Counted from the stretch's first letter, positions 19,339-30,411 are shown. The stretch is DNA of 64,000 nt from CAVQXR01 sp963717955 (GCA_963717955.1 CAVQXR010000001.1:1-64000); one strand, 5' to 3'. Made by a program: numbers and translations. The notes: generated from the letters alone by a model not told the origin.

Positions 19339-21390
19339 CTACACGTGGTCGCGTGGGAACGTGTGGGTCCAGCTTCTGGCCCACACGCGCCGGCCCGCCT
19401 CGAACGCCTCCAGCGCGGTCGTCACGCGGAACTCGGTCGCCGTCGAGGTCATCGTCGCGGCCGCGCGGTTGGCCGTGTCGCGACCGTCGCCGCGTAGTGT
19501 CATCCCGTTCTCGCAGTCGACCCGCGCCGTGAGCGGATCGTCCTCGGTGATCGAGTAGAGCGCCGTCGAGGTGAACTCGATCTCGGTGCCGGTATCGTCG
19601 AGCCGCCACAGCCCGCCCTGCTCCCACTCGAAGCGCAGCTCCGTGATGCCCGTGTGGAGATCGCGGGAGACGGTCCGGCCGCCGACGCCCGGCCGGAGCG
19701 TCGTGAACGGATAGGCCGGCGGCTCCTCCGGCCCGTCGAACGCGATCACGCCGTCGGCCTCGTGCGGCGGTCGGATAGGGAGGACCAACATGCTCCCGTC
19801 ACCGGTCTCGAGCGTCAGCGTCACCGGCTCGGGTGAGGGCCATGCCAGCGGCCAGTACGTCGGCGAGACCGCGAGCCGGAGCCGGTGGCCGGCCGGGAAG
19901 CGGTGCGCGATCGCGTCGAGGCTGCACCGTCACCGGTACGCGCTGCGCCCGGGACGAGCGGTCGCGGATTCTCGTGGCCCTCGCGGTGAGTCAGGTTGAG
20001 GAGCCCGCGGGTGACGAGGAGTGAGGTGCCGTCCGGGCGCGACGTCGCACAGGCGGACGCAGACGAGGGCGTGCGGCCGGTCGGCGGCGAGCTCGCAGGA
20101 CCGCTTCCGGCCTGCCGAGGATCTCGAGCGGCTCGGCCGAGCGGCTCCGGAGTCGTAGCACGAGGCGAGAGGCCGTCCTCGCGGCGCTGGTCCGGGCGGC
20201 AGGTCGGGCGAGCGACCGTCCGCGCACCACGCTCCCGAGTCGAGGCCGCAGAGCTGGACGCCGCGCAGCGATCCGCGCCGACCGGTCGGCGTGCAGCCGA
20301 GCGTGGCGCCGTCCGCCGAGGACGAGGCTTCGCCCGGCTCGCATCGAGGGCGGCGAGGGCCGCGACGGCCACGCCTCCTCGGCCGCCCAGGCGCCGGCTC
20401 GGTCGGCGAGCCGGCTCGCGGATCACCCAGTCCTGCAGCCAGACCGTCAGCATCGGCTCGCGGTCGATGCCGTTGTCGACGCCCTTCAGCCAGCGATCCC
20501 ACCAGCGCACCTGCTCCTGCAGGATTCCGATCGGCGGGCCGGGGACACCGCGCACCGGGTCGTTGTGGCCCCACGGGCCGATGAGGCCCTTCCGGGGCAC
20601 CGGAAAGCCCTTCGAGCAGGCGCAGCACGGCGTCCGTGTACCCGTCCGTCCAGCCGCCGACGGCGTACACGGGGCAGCGGATCGCCGCGTAGTCCTCGCA
20701 GACCGAGCCGTGCTTCCAGTAGGCGTCGCGGCGCTGGTGGGAGAGCCAGGGCTCGATGAACGGCGGCGTCCGCTCGAGGCGGTCGAGCCACGCGCTCGCG
20801 CCAGCGTCCCCGACGAACCGTGGGTCGGGCGGCATCGCGTTGAAGGCGAGCATGCAGGTCGCCCAGTGCAGCATGTCCATCGCGAGCACGCAGCCGCCGC
20901 GGTAGTGGACGTCGTCCGCGTAGCGGTCGTCCGAGGCGAAGAGGCTCATGACCGCCTTCAGCGCCGGCGGCTGCCGCGCGGCGAGCTGCAGGCTCGAGAA
21001 CCCGCCCCACGAGTAGCCGGTCATCGCCGACGGAGCCGTCGCACCACGGCTGCGCGGCGATCCACGCGATCGCCTCGACGCCGTCGAGCTGCTCCTGCTC
21101 GCGTGTACTCGTCCAGCGATGATCCCGTCGGAGTCGCCCGTTCCGCGGATGTCGATCCGCACGCCCGCGTAGCCGTGGCCGGCGAAGTAGCCCATCTCCT
21201 GGTGGTCGCCGACCGCGGCGCCGTCGTTCTTGCGGTACGGGAGGTAGCAGAGCACGGCCGGAACGGGGCCGGCGCCGATCGGGCAGCCAGAGCTTCGCGG
21301 CGAGCCGCGTTCCGTCGGAGAGCGGCGATCCACTCGTGCTCGACGACGCGGACCTCGGACGGGAAGTCGGTGCGAATGTGGACGCGCCAC
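19339..21390 (-). pseudogene. S15 / CocE-NonD family hydrolase, frameshifted
   Basis: Reading across frames gives a complete X-prolyl dipeptidyl-peptidase-like alpha/beta hydrolase: SDGTRLAAKLWLPD, VPAVLCYLPYRKNDG, the GVRIDIRGTGDSDG strand, the nucleophile elbow TGYSWGGFSSLQLAA, VYAVGGWTDGYTDAVLRL (acid) and LIGPWGHNDP (His). The intact 161-residue C-terminal jelly-roll (19339-19824) carries the substrate-pocket domain. At least eight single-base shifts occur, all right of 19824; one clear case is an extra G near 20605 that splits LLEGL from the tail. Start taken at a GTG near 21390 (reading VHIRTDFP after one shift). Family members hydrolyse acyl esters or Xaa-Pro peptides. Confidence 0.75.
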
Positions 21391-21419
21391 GGGGGCAGTC
21401 TTGCCGATCCAGCCGCGTG

Positions 21420-22667
21420 TCAGGAGACCGAAGCGGCGGTCCGTCGTCGATGCGCGCGGCGCGCCGTAGCGCTGCAGGACCTCGGGCACCGCCACCACGC
21501 CGTCCCGTCCTGGAAGTTCTCCACACGGCGAGCAGCGCGCGTGCCGTCACCGCGGTGCCGTTCAGCGTGTGCGAGATGACTGGACGCCGTGCTCGCCGCG
21601 GTAGCGCACGTCGAGGCGCCGCGCCTGGAAGTCGGTCGTGTTCGAGGTCGAGGTGATCTCGCGGTAGCGACCCTGTGCCGGGAACCAGGCCTCGATGTCG
21701 TACTTCTTGCGTCGCCGATGCGCCGAGGTCGCCGGCGGCGACGTTGACGACGCGGTACGGGATGCCGAGCGCCCTGGACGAGCTCCTCCTCGATCGCGAG
21801 CAGCAGCTCGTGCTCGTCCGGCCGAGCGCTCCGGCAGGCAGAAGACGAACATCTCGACCTTGTCGAACTGGTGGACGCGGAACATGCCGCGCGTGTCCTT
21901 GCCGGCTGCCCCGGCCTCGCGGCGGAAGCACGTGGAGTAGCCGGCGTAGTGCAGCGGCAGCTCCTCGACGTCGAGGATCTCGCCCATGTGGAGGCCGGCG
22001 AGCGCCGACCTCCGACGTCCCGGTGAGGTACAGCCCGTCGCGCTCGATCGCGTAGATGTTGACCTCGTCCGTCGGCAGGAAGCCGGTGCCGTACATCGCC
22101 TCCTCGCGGACGAGCACGGGCGGCAGCACCGGGCACGAAGCCCTTGCGCGGCGAGCGTGTCGAGCGCGTAGCGGTAGAGCGCGAGCTCGGCCAGGGCGAA
22201 CGGTGCCCATGCGGTACGCGAAGCGCGAGCCCGAGATGCGCGCCCCCCGCTCCATGTCGATCCAGGCGAGCTCGAGGTGGTCGCTGGGCTCTCGAGCAGC
22301 TGCGCGGCTCGCCGACCCGGCGGAGCTCGATCGCGTCCTCGTCCGTGACACGCCGTCCGGGCGCCGACGGATCGGGCGGGTTCGGCACCTGGGCGAGCAG
22401 CTCGTCGCGCTCGCGCGGCCGCCCGCGCCAGCGACTCGTCGAGCTGCGCCAGCTCGGCCTTCACGCCCTTCAGCTCCTCGATCTGCTCGGGCGTCGGCTT
22501 GCCCTTGAGCTTCGTCTTCGAGCGCAGCTCGTCGACCTGCGGCACGAGCGCCGAGCCACTCGACGTCGGCCGCCATGAGCTCGTCGAACGGCCTCGGCGG
22601 CGCCCTTGCGGGCGAGCGCCGCCCGCCAGCCCTCGGGGTCGTTCCGCGCGGCGCGGATGTCGATCAC
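21420..22667 (-). pseudogene. serS: Seryl-tRNA synthetase, read through many frameshifts
   Basis: Pieces in all three minus frames join into a normal SerRS of about 415 residues. The N-terminal arm begins IDIRAARNDPEGWRAALARK and continues as a coiled coil (KGKPTPEQIEELKGVKAEL). The class II core follows: motif 2 region CFRREAGAAGKDTRGMFRVH, FDKVEMFVFCLPE, then YREITSTSNTTDFQARRLDVR and HTLNGTAVTARALLA (motif 3 zone). At least a dozen single-base shifts are needed (for example near 21711, 21771, 21821, 22201, 22414 and 22590), mostly insertions. Because cells need this enzyme and all motifs are conserved, I judge the gene intact in the organism and the shifts artefactual unless a second serS exists. 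Confidence 0.8.
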
Positions 22668-22678
22668 GGCGCGCAATC

Positions 22679-23503
22679 CTACGGCCGGGCCGCCGTCGGT
22701 GCAGCGATGCGCCTCGAGCACCTGGGCGACGCCCTCGTCCTCGGCCGAGCGGGCAGACGAGGTCGGCGAGCGGCGGAGCACGGTCGTCGCGCGTTCGCGA
22801 CGCGCGACCCCGTAGCCGGCCCACTGCGAGCAGCTCGAGGTCGTTCTCCGCGTCTCCGAACGCGACCACGCGCGTCCTGCTCGACACCCGAGCCGACCGG
22901 CCAGGAAGGCGAGCCCCGAGCCCTTCGTGACGCCCTTGCGGGACAGCTCGAGGAAGATCGGGCAGCGACTTGGAGATGTGGAGGCGATCGTCGAAGCGCG
23001 GCCACCATGCGTCGCCTTCAGCGCGTCGATCTCCTCCGGCTCGGCGACCGCCACGAGCTTCGTCGGCGGCTCGGTCGAGCCAGTGCGAGCAGATCGCCGA
23101 CGCGCGTGCAGCTCGAGGTGCTGGAAGCGCGCGTAGCGCTCGGCCTCGGGCGTGATCTCGGCCACGTACAGCTCGTCGTCGACGTAGGCGTTGAGCCGTG
23201 TAGCCGCCGCTCCTGCACCGCGGCGATGGCCTCGCGTGCGAGCGCGACAGGGGATCGGGCTCGTGGCGCAGGAACTCGCCGCTCGGCGGGTCGACGACCG
23301 CGGCGCCCTGGTAGCAGACGATCGGGTCGTCGATGACCGGCCGCCCGCGCGTAGGGCAACGCCGACCGGAACATGCGCCCGGTGACGATCGTCGACCCGG
23401 ATCCCAGCTCCCGCGCCGCGGCGATCGCGCGGCAGGGTACGCTCGCGGATGACGAGGTCGGCGGCGAGCAGCGTCCCGTCGAGATCGCAGGCGACGAGCT
23501 CAT
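22679..23503 (-). pseudogene. Cof-type HAD-IIB phosphatase, frameshifted
   Basis: The first HAD motif is visible as VACDLDGTLL at the N-terminus once one base is corrected after the ATG. RELGSGSTIVTGRMFRSALP follows (motif II Thr). The cap domain contains EFLRHEPIPVALAREAIAAV-like text, and motif IV is VVAFGDAENDLELLAV near the end. This order fits the Cof/YidA subfamily that dephosphorylates sugar phosphates and similar small molecules. Several single-base shifts break it. It lies just downstream of the cytochrome gene on the same strand and ends 12 bp before the serS start. Confidence 0.68.
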
Positions 23504-23570
23504 CTCGGCGGAAAGTCGCCGGAAAGCGTAGGGGCCGGAACGCCGTCGGCCCGAGCCCCGCGGCGACGCC

Positions 23571-24051
23571 CTAGCCCGACGTCGACGGACGACGTACGCC
23601 GCGACGTCCTCGATCTGCTCGCCGGCTGAGCGTGCCCGGAGAACGAGCGGCATCGCGCCCGACGCCGTTCGTCACGCGGTCGACGACGAGCTCGAATCGG
23701 GCTGCGCGTCGTCGAGGTTCGGCCCGATCGACGCCGCTCGTCGCCGGCGGCGGCGAGCGTGTGGCAGCGAGCCACAGCCGTCGGCGGCGAAGACGCTCCT
23801 CGCCGGCGGCCGGATCGCCCTGCAGCGCTCCTCGCTGGTGCGCCGTCGGTCGTACCGCCGGTCGTCGTGCCGCCGTCGGTCGTCGCCGCCGTCGGTCGTC
23901 CGCCCCGCGTCTCGGTCCCGCCGGTCTCGCGGGAGGCCGATCCGCTACGGTCTCGGGAGCGGTCGTGCTTGGTCTCTTCGTTGCCGCACGCAGCCAGCCC
24001 GAGGAGCGACGGCGACCGCCGCGAGCCGCGATGACGGTAGCGCGACGGCAT
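23571..24051 (-). pseudogene. Membrane-anchored c-type cytochrome, frameshifted
   Basis: Starts with a lipobox-like signal (SLLGLAACGNEETK) and a long Thr/Gly-rich linker (GGTTTGGTTDG), then a small cytochrome c domain. The haem motif is VFAADGCGS-CHTL, split by one extra C near 23765. The axial Met region follows (NGVGxMPxFSGTLS as read across frames) and then the terminal helix (EQIEDVAAYVV...TSG). Single-haem cytochromes of this kind carry electrons to terminal oxidases at the outer face of the membrane. Three or more frame changes are needed in 480 bp. Confidence 0.6.
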
Positions 24052-24061
24052 ACGGGCGCGA

Positions 24062-25641
24062 GTCTATAGGAGTCGTCCTGGACGTCGATCGCGTGAGCCG
24101 GCGAGGCCCGAAGGCGATCGACCGCGGCGCACCAGCCGCGCCGTGCGCGAGCACCTCGCCGGGCGAGTCGTTGAGCGAGCAGCGAGACCACGGTCGCGGC
24201 GACGAGCAGGGCGAGCAGGGCAGCCGCCGTCGGACGGCTCGAGCCGGCCGCGAAGGCGGCGGATAGCGCAAGCGCGATGACCGACCAGGGGCAGGAGCCC
24301 CAGGCACGAAGACGAGCGGATCGCCGACGGGCGGAGTCGACCGCGAGCCGTGCCGAGAGCTCGATCCGGTCGAGGAGACGGCTCGGGCTGGCCCCGGTCG
24401 AAGTGCTCGGGCGGCGCGATCAGGCCAGGACCGCCGCACGGCGGCCGCGGCGACGCGCCACGAGCGGATCAGCCCCCGGCGGCCCTCGAGGTCGATGCGA
24501 GCACGGCAAGCCCGACGACGAGCACGATCGGCGCCCGTGACCGAGGCACCGAGCCTGCCGGGGGCGATCGTCACCAGCCCGAGCGCTGCCGACGGCGATC
24601 AGCGCCCCTAGGCCGAACCGCTCCCACAGGAGCGCCGCGGCCGACGATCGCCGTGCCGACGAGGATCGTCTCGAGCTCGTTCGCCAGTCCGAAGAAGCGG
24701 CCGCCACCGTCCGGGTTCGGGCCGAGCAGCGAGAGCGAGACGTGCCTGGCCGTCCGCCAGAGCGAGGCCGACGTAGTAGAAGGCGAGCGCGCCGACGATC
24801 AGAAGGCCGAGGCGCAGCCGCGTCCGTGCCAGCGCGGCGCAGCGAGGGCGAGCGCCGCCGTCGCGAGCGCGAAAGGCCCACCAGGCGGCGACGCCGGCGA
24901 GCGAGAGCCCGAGCGACGCGGTCATCGCGGCCGGGAGCGCTGAGCAGCGCACCGCGGCCGCCGAGGGCCGACCCGAGGAGGCAGCGCGGCCGCGAGAGGG
25001 CGACGAGGAGGGCGCCGTAGGCCGCCGTCGCTCGAGCCGGGCATCCCGGGTGTGCGCCGAGCCGCCGTCGAGCTCGCGCAGCGTCGAGATCGGCTCGGCC
25101 GCTCGGCCTCCGTCGAGCAGCTGCCGGCCGCCGGTCCGGCCGGTGTCGGCTCGCTGCGCAGCCGCGAGCACCGTCGGCGCGACGTCGGCGATCGAGACGA
25201 GCCCGGGGATGCGCGTCGATGGCGAGGTCAGGAGGCCGCTCGCAGCCGGCGCCCGACGATCGCGATCGGGTAGCGCGTGTCGTTCGGATGCGAGCCGGGC
25301 GGCGGCAGCTCGAGCAGGATCCGAGGTCACCGTCCAGCCGCCCGGCGCACGGATCGGGTACGCCGATCGCGATGGCCGGCGCTGCCGGTCGCGAGCGAGC
25401 ATCGGGTGATCGAGCCGGCCCGACCAGCAGCGCCTCGAGCGCCGCCTCCCGCGAGACGGTGTCGCCCCAGCCCGGGACGAGCAGGCCGACCGCGCCCGTC
25501 CGCGGACGGCCGCAGCCAGGTCGAGCGCGGGCGACGACTCTCGACCGCGACGTCGCTGGCGCCGGCCGCGCGCCAGGATCGGGGGCAAGGAGGATCGCGG
25601 CGGTTAACAGGGCGCAATGCCCGCGTCAATCTGGGCTTCAC
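24062..25641 (-). pseudogene. Large polytopic membrane protein with a phosphatase-like N-terminal domain, frameshifted
   Basis: No single frame exceeds about 330 codons, but joined pieces read as one protein. The N-terminal part has LVPGWGDTVSREAALEALLV and LLTSPSTRIPGLVSIADVAP, which resembles alkaline-phosphatase-superfamily membrane proteins seen in actinobacteria. The C-terminal half is a series of hydrophobic segments (LSLAGVAAWWAFRARDGG, LGLLIVGALAFYYVGLALAD, ALLWERFGLGALIAVGSA). Boundaries are uncertain by tens of bases. I do not assign a function. Confidence 0.45.
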
Positions 25642-25695
25642 AGGCTGAACAGTACAATCGCAGGTGGACGGGCCATCGACGGGAGTGAGCGGCGA

Positions 25696-26612
25696 GTGAA
25701 GCGCAAGAGCCTACGGCAGGAGACTTCGGCCTGTCGGCCCGGATGGCGCTGACGACGTTCCTGCTCGGCCTGCTCTACGTCGTCTTCTTCGTCGTCCTCT
25801 TCCAGCTGCTTCAACCTCGGCCTGGCGCTCGTGATCGTGCTGATGGGCGGCTTGCTGCTCGTCCAGCTCTGGACGTCCGACAAGCTCGCGCTCCGCGCGG
25901 CCGGCGCGAAGATCGTCGAGCGCGACCAGGCGCCGGACCTGCACGACATGGTCGAGCGGCTGTGCGCGATGGCCGATCTCCCGAAGCCCCGGATCGCCGT
26001 CATCGACACGGACGTTCCGAACGCGTTCGCGACCGGTCGCAGCCCCAAGCGGGCGGCCGTCGCCGTCACCCGCGGGCTCTGGCAGCGCCTCGAGCCGCAA
26101 GGAGGTCGAGGGCGTGCTCGCGCACGAGCTCTCCCACATCGCGAACCGCGACGTCGTCACGATGACGATCGCGAGCTTCTTCTCGATGGTCGCGGCGATG
26201 CTGATCCGCTTCGGGCCTCTACTCGAGCATGTTCTCGGCGGCGGGAACCGCGACAAGAACAGCCGTGCCCGTCTGGCTGATCATGTTCGTCGTCTCGATC
26301 GTGACCTACGCGATCAGCTACATCCTGATCATGGCCATCTCGCGCTACCGCGAGTACGCGGCCGACCGCGGCGCGGCGCTGATCACCGGCGCGCCCGAGC
26401 ACCTGATGAGCGCGCTGCAGAAGATCGCGAGCCGGATCACGCAGATCCCGCAGCGCGACCTGCGCGAGGTCGCCGGCATGAACGCCTTCTTCATCGTCCC
26501 GACGAGCTGGCGCAGCTCCGTTCGGCGAGCTCTTCCTCACGCACCCGCCGCTCGAGAAGCGGCTCGCCGCCTCGCCGAGATCGCCCGGGAGATGGGCCGG
26601 CCGGTTCCGTAG
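25696..26612 (+). pseudogene. htpX: HtpX-type M48 membrane metalloprotease, frameshifted
   Basis: Joined frames give about 300 residues. Two N-terminal membrane helices (LTTFLLGLLYVVFFVVLFQLL; GLALVIVLMGGLLLVQLW) come first. The zinc motif is GVLAHELSHIANRDVVTMT (HExxH), followed by two more helices (VWLIMFVVSIVTYAISYILI) and the third ligand Glu in SRYREYAADRGAALITGAPE. The C-terminus HPPLEKRLAAL...EIAREMGRPVP is typical. HtpX degrades misfolded membrane proteins. Start taken at GTG 25696. About four or five single-base shifts break it. It lies next to the Psp genes, fitting a shared envelope-stress role. Confidence 0.75.
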
Positions 26613-26640
26613 CGGTCGGATAGTCCGGCCCCTACTGCCG

Positions 26641-27222
26641 GTGGGCCTGCTCGACACGCTCTTCGGCAAGAAGAAGCTCAAGGGCGCGAACCTCGACCGG
26701 CTCTTCGCGCTCTCGACCGCGCGCGTCACGCTCGAGGTCGAGCTGCGGCCTGAAGCCGGCCGGCGCGCGGCCGCGGTCGTGTTCAAGCCGCTCTCGGCCG
26801 CGCGAGTTCGTGCGGGCCGAGAACGAGACTGCAGCGAGCTGCTCGACGCTGCCGCCGCCGAGGCGGGCTCCGACGTCGAGCCGCCGCGAGCGACACGTAC
26901 GGCTACGAGTGGCTCGTCGTCCGGGACCCGGACTTCGAGGATCTCGTGACCGACCACGCACCTCGTCAGCTCGGAGCTGCAGGCGCGCGGCTTCGGCGAG
27001 CAGCTGCTCGCCGCCGCCGTTCCGCTTCGACGGCGGAAGCACCCCGTCTACCTGATCTACGGCTACAAGCGCGCGACGTTCTGGCCGTTCGTCCCGACCG
27101 GGACGAGGACCAGAAGCGCGACAACGCCGAGGAGCTGCGGCTGAAGAGCGAGCTCGAGAGGGAGCTGCCGATCGAGCACGACCTCTCGCGCTGGTTCGCG
27201 CTCTTCGACGCGTCCGCTGTAG
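26641..27222 (+). pseudogene. pspAB: PspA-associated protein PspAB, frameshifted
   Basis: Starts VGLLDTLFGKKKLKGANLDR and continues FALSTARVTLEVELRPEAG, the characteristic opening of actinobacterial PspAB. Later pieces (DTYGYEWLVVRDPDFEDLV, SSELQARGFGEQLLAAA, VYLIYGYKRATFWPFVPTG, SELERELPIEHDLSRWFALF) are in order in alternating frames. The shifts, near 26803, 26830, 26890, 26959, 27019, 27040 and 27100, are mostly single extra bases. PspAB belongs to the phage-shock complex around PspA at the membrane. Here it is convergent with pspAA-pspA rather than in the same operon. Confidence 0.72.
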
Positions 27223-27267
27223 GCGGGCCGGATGAGACCGCTGCCTGGGCCGTGACGCGTCCGGCGC

Positions 27268-27560
27268 TCACTCCGGGATGTCGGGGATCAGACCGTGCTC
27301 GGAGAACAGCGTCGCGCGTCTCCTCGAGCGTCAGGTCGCTCGGCGGGATGACGATGTCGGAGGTGTGCGATCTCGTCGTCGGCGCAGGCGCGTCGCCCTG
27401 CGCCTGGACCATCCGCCACATCGCGTCGAGGCAGCGGTCGAGCTCCGGCCTCGTCGTCTGCGCTCGAGCGCCGCCACCGCCTCGTCGTCGAGCCCGTCGA
27501 GCTGCTCGCCACGGCGTCGTCGAGCCGGTACTGCCCTTCGCCCATGAGCCGGACGATCAC
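27268..27560 (-). pseudogene. pspAA: PspA-associated protein PspAA, frameshifted
   Basis: From a GTG preceded by GAGGAAGGTGACGTC, the protein opens VIVRLMGEGQYRLDDAV, the standard PspAA start, and ends SDIVIPPSDLTLEETRDAL... EHGLIPDIPE before TGA at 27268-27270. The usual length of about 92 residues is recovered when single-base shifts in the middle are ignored. It follows pspA with only a few bases between stop and start, so pspA-pspAA is an operon. Confidence 0.7.
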
Positions 27561-27564
27561 GACG

Positions 27565-28303
27565 TCACCTTCCTCGATCTCCTTCGTCTCGGTCGCCGGA
27601 GCCGAGCTCGGCCTTCAGCTTCTCGAGCTCGTCGTCGACCTGCTCGAGGCCGACGGCTGCGCCAGCTCCCGGTCGAGCGCGCTCTCGCCGGTCGCCGTGA
27701 AGTCCTCGAGCGCTCCTGCGTCGACGAGCTCGTCGACGGCGGCCGCACGCGCCTGCATGTCCTCGGTCTTGTCCTTCGCGCGCTGGATCGGCGAGCCCGA
27801 CGTCGGCCATCTCCTCGCCGATCCCGCTCGCCGCCTCGCCGATCTTGACCTGCGCCTCGGCCGCGGAGTACTGCGCCTTGATGACCTCCTTCTGGCTGCG
27901 GAAGGCCTCGACCTTGGTCGCGAGGCGCTTCTCGTTCGTCGATGCAGCTTCTCCTGCTGGGCCTGCAGGCCGGCGATCTGCTGGTCGAGCCCCTGGAGCT
28001 GCTGCTGGACGAGCGCCTTCCGCTCGAGCGCCTGGCGCGCGAGATCCTCGCGGCCGGCGCCGAGCGCCTGGCGCGCCTGGCCCTCGAGCTTCGCGACGTC
28101 GCTGCTCGAGCTTCGTGCGTCTGCATCTCGAGGCGCTTCTTCGCGGTGACGACGTCGGCGACGCCCTTCTTGACCTTCTGCAGCAGCTCGAGCTGCTTCT
28201 CGTAGGAGTAGTCGAGCGTGATCGCCGGATCCTCGGCTCGGTCGAGGAGCTTCGAGATCCGCGCCTTGACGACCGTCGTCGCCCTGCTCAAGAGCCCTGC
28301 CAT
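27565..28303 (-). pseudogene. pspA: PspA/IM30 family membrane-remodelling protein, frameshifted
   Basis: The N-terminus (MAGLLSRATTVVKARISKLL then DRAEDPAITLDYSYEKQLEL) contains the amphipathic helix and start of the long coiled coil of PspA/IM30/Vipp1, ESCRT-III-like proteins that bind and stabilise stressed membranes. Further coiled-coil text is found in other frames (the RQALGAGREDLARQALERKA and VQQQLQGLDQQIAGLQAQQE runs), and the end is VGLEQVDDELEKLKAELGSG. Several indels interrupt it. ATG follows GGAGGACAGATGGC, a good ribosome site. Confidence 0.76.
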
Positions 28304-28397
28304 CTGTCCTCCTGTGCGGCGGTCCCGCCGCCGCGGTCAACGTGTGGATGCGAGCGAAGTCGTGGCGCAATCGTAGCGACGGGGGAGTGGGCGACTG

Positions 28398-30009
28398 TCA
28401 GGCCCCCAGCGGAATCCACCACTCCTCGCCGCGGGCGCGTCGTGACGTACTCCGGCCAGCGGTAGTGGATCGGCGGCGCGAAGTCCTTCGGAAGCAGCGG
28501 CGCGCAGTCCAGCTCGTGCCGCCGATGCCGCCGCCCGTGCGCTCGCGGAACTCCGCCTGCGCCCGCTCGAGGGTCGTCCGGGCCGCGTCAGGAGATCGAC
28601 GATCGTGCCGCCGATCGTCGCGGCCGGCGCAGACGACGGTGGGATCGATCGTGGCCGGGATGGCCGCCGAGCGCGTTGAAGACCCAGGCCGGGTAGTCGT
28701 ACCTCGGGCGCGGGCACCGTCGAGCAGGCAGCGGCCGACGTAGAGGCGGGCGGTCGGCGCATGCCACGTGTACTCCGTGTAGTCGTCGGAGGTGTAGTGC
28801 GTCTGCCAGGGCGGGATCTCGGCGCGCACGAGCGCCTCGTAGTCCTGCGGCGGCGAGCAGCTCGCGACATCCGGGGCAGGATCGGGTCGTCCATCGGCGC
28901 GAGGCCGAGGCCGCGCTGGATCTCGCGGCAGAACTCGCGGGCCTCCTCGTCCCAGGCGGGGGGCCCGGCAAGCTCGAGGTTCGCGTAGCAGAGCTCGGCG
29001 AGCGCGTGGTTCGGCAGGCCCGGCCGCGTCTTCGACACCCAGCCCTTCCGCACGGTGCAGTGCGTCATCGCGGCGGCGTGCTCGGCGTTGCGGTCGAGGA
29101 CGGCGAAGACCCGCTCCTGCATCTCGAGCGTCGGCGCGCGGCTCGCGTACTGGATCTGGCGCGAAGCGCGGCGGCTCGTTGTCGGCCGTCGCCTGCCCGG
29201 CGGCGAGGATCGCCTCGTTCACCGTCCACGTGCCGGTGTGGGGGAGCATGGCCTCCTTCAGCGTCTTCGAGCGCCGTGTACATGAGGCGACACGGCGTCG
29301 ATCGCGCCCGGCGCGCGGGCGGATGTGTGCGGGTTCGACCGCTCCGCACCGCCGGCGCTCGCCCAGGTCTCGGGCTCGGGGCACTCGAACGTGTAGACCG
29401 CGCTCCAGTACGAGCCGCAGTGCGTGTCCCAGTAGCACGGTGTTCGCGTGCGAGGGCACCCAGGCGGGGTGGAAGCTGATCGCGGCGTCGAGGTCGTCGT
29501 AGTAGCCGTGCGCGGCATGGACCGGCTTCGAGCCGCAGACCTTCTCGGCCGGCTCGCCGAAGAAGACGAGCGTGCCGCGCGAGGCCGTGCCGCTCCATCG
29601 GCGGCCTTCGCGGCCAGCACCCCGCCGAGCGCGCCCGTGCCGAGCGCGGAGTGCGGATCGGTGTGGCCGGCCGCCTGCTCGTGGACGCCCGTCGCGCGGC
29701 TTCTCGGTACGGGCACGGCCTCCTGGCTGTTGCCCGGCACGGCGTCGTACTCGGCGTACGCTCGCGATCACGGGCCGGCCGCTCCCGAAGCGTCGCCCGG
29801 AACGCCGTCGGCATCCCGGCCGTGCCTTCCTCGACCTCGAACCCGAGCTCGCGCAGCAGCCGCACGTAGTACGCGGCCGACCGGTACTCGCGCCAGGCCG
29901 GCTCGTGGAAGTCCCAGATCTCCTTCGTCGTGCGGGAGAGCCAGTTCCGGTGGTCGTCGACCCATTCGAGCGCCGTGCGCTTGGCCGGGGTCACGGGTGC
30001 CCGGGTCAT
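28398..30009 (-). pseudogene. M20 family amidohydrolase (AbgB-like), frameshifted
   Basis: Opens TALEWVDDHRNWLSRTTKEI then WDFHEPAWREYRSAAYYVRL, typical of the AbgB/amidohydrolase group. It continues with GTLVFFGEPAEKVCGSKPVH (the ExAEE-like metal region), HAAHGYYDDLDAAISFHPAW, HTGTWTVNEAILAAGQATAD and NHALAELCYANLELAGPPAW, ending RGEEWWIPLGA. Family members hydrolyse N-acyl amino acids or p-aminobenzoyl-glutamate using two metal ions. Start at ATG 30009 after GGAGGATCC. Multiple single-base shifts are spread over its length; the frameshift-rich block ends here. Confidence 0.74.
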
Positions 30010-30096
30010 CGGATCCTCCTCTGGCGGTCGTCTTGACAGGCTCCATCAAAAGGGAGAACGTTGCGCAACGCAAGCACGTCCGTCGGAGGAGGGCTC

Positions 30097-30411
30097 GTGG
30101 AGAAGGTCACGCTGCATCGATGTCCGCTCATCTTTGCCAAGCACCGCCGTCACGCCTGCTGGCGCGTTCAGAGCGCGCTCGACGAGAAGGACATCCAATA
30201 CGAGATCGTCAAGGAGCCGTGGCGGAAGGGCAAGCGCGACGCGATCGAGCGCCTCACCCACCAGCGCCGGCTACCCGTGATCGAGTTCGCCGACGGTACC
30301 GCCTACCGCGCCGAGTCGAAGGCCATGGCGGAGCGGATCCGAGCGGGCCAGCTCTTCCAGGGCAGCGGGGTCGGCATCACCGACGCGGGATCGGATCCCG
30401 CCGGGAGCTGA
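30097..30411 (+). CDS. Glutathione S-transferase N-terminal-like (thioredoxin-fold) protein
   Basis: A 104-residue protein from GTG 30097, which follows CGGAGGAGGGCTC. The fold is that of the GST N-terminal or glutaredoxin domain: KVTLHRCPLIFAKHRRHACW at the start, then DIQYEIVKEPWRKGKRDAIE, the cis-Pro segment RRLPVIEFADGTAYRAESKA and a short C-terminus. The usual CxxC is replaced by a lone Cys with a second Cys ten residues on, so classical glutaredoxin activity is unlikely. Similar stand-alone proteins are common in actinobacteria; substrate unknown. Intact, in contrast to its left-hand neighbours. Confidence 0.75.
   Translation: MEKVTLHRCPLIFAKHRRHACWRVQSALDEKDIQYEIVKEPWRKGKRDAIERLTHQRRLPVIEFADGTAYRAESKAMAERIRAGQLFQGSGVGITDAGSDPAGS

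Noticed and set aside
19097..19627. Minus-strand frame reading through tRNA-Ser
   Set aside because: Its text is the usual translation of a tRNA-Ser gene; the structural RNA explains it.
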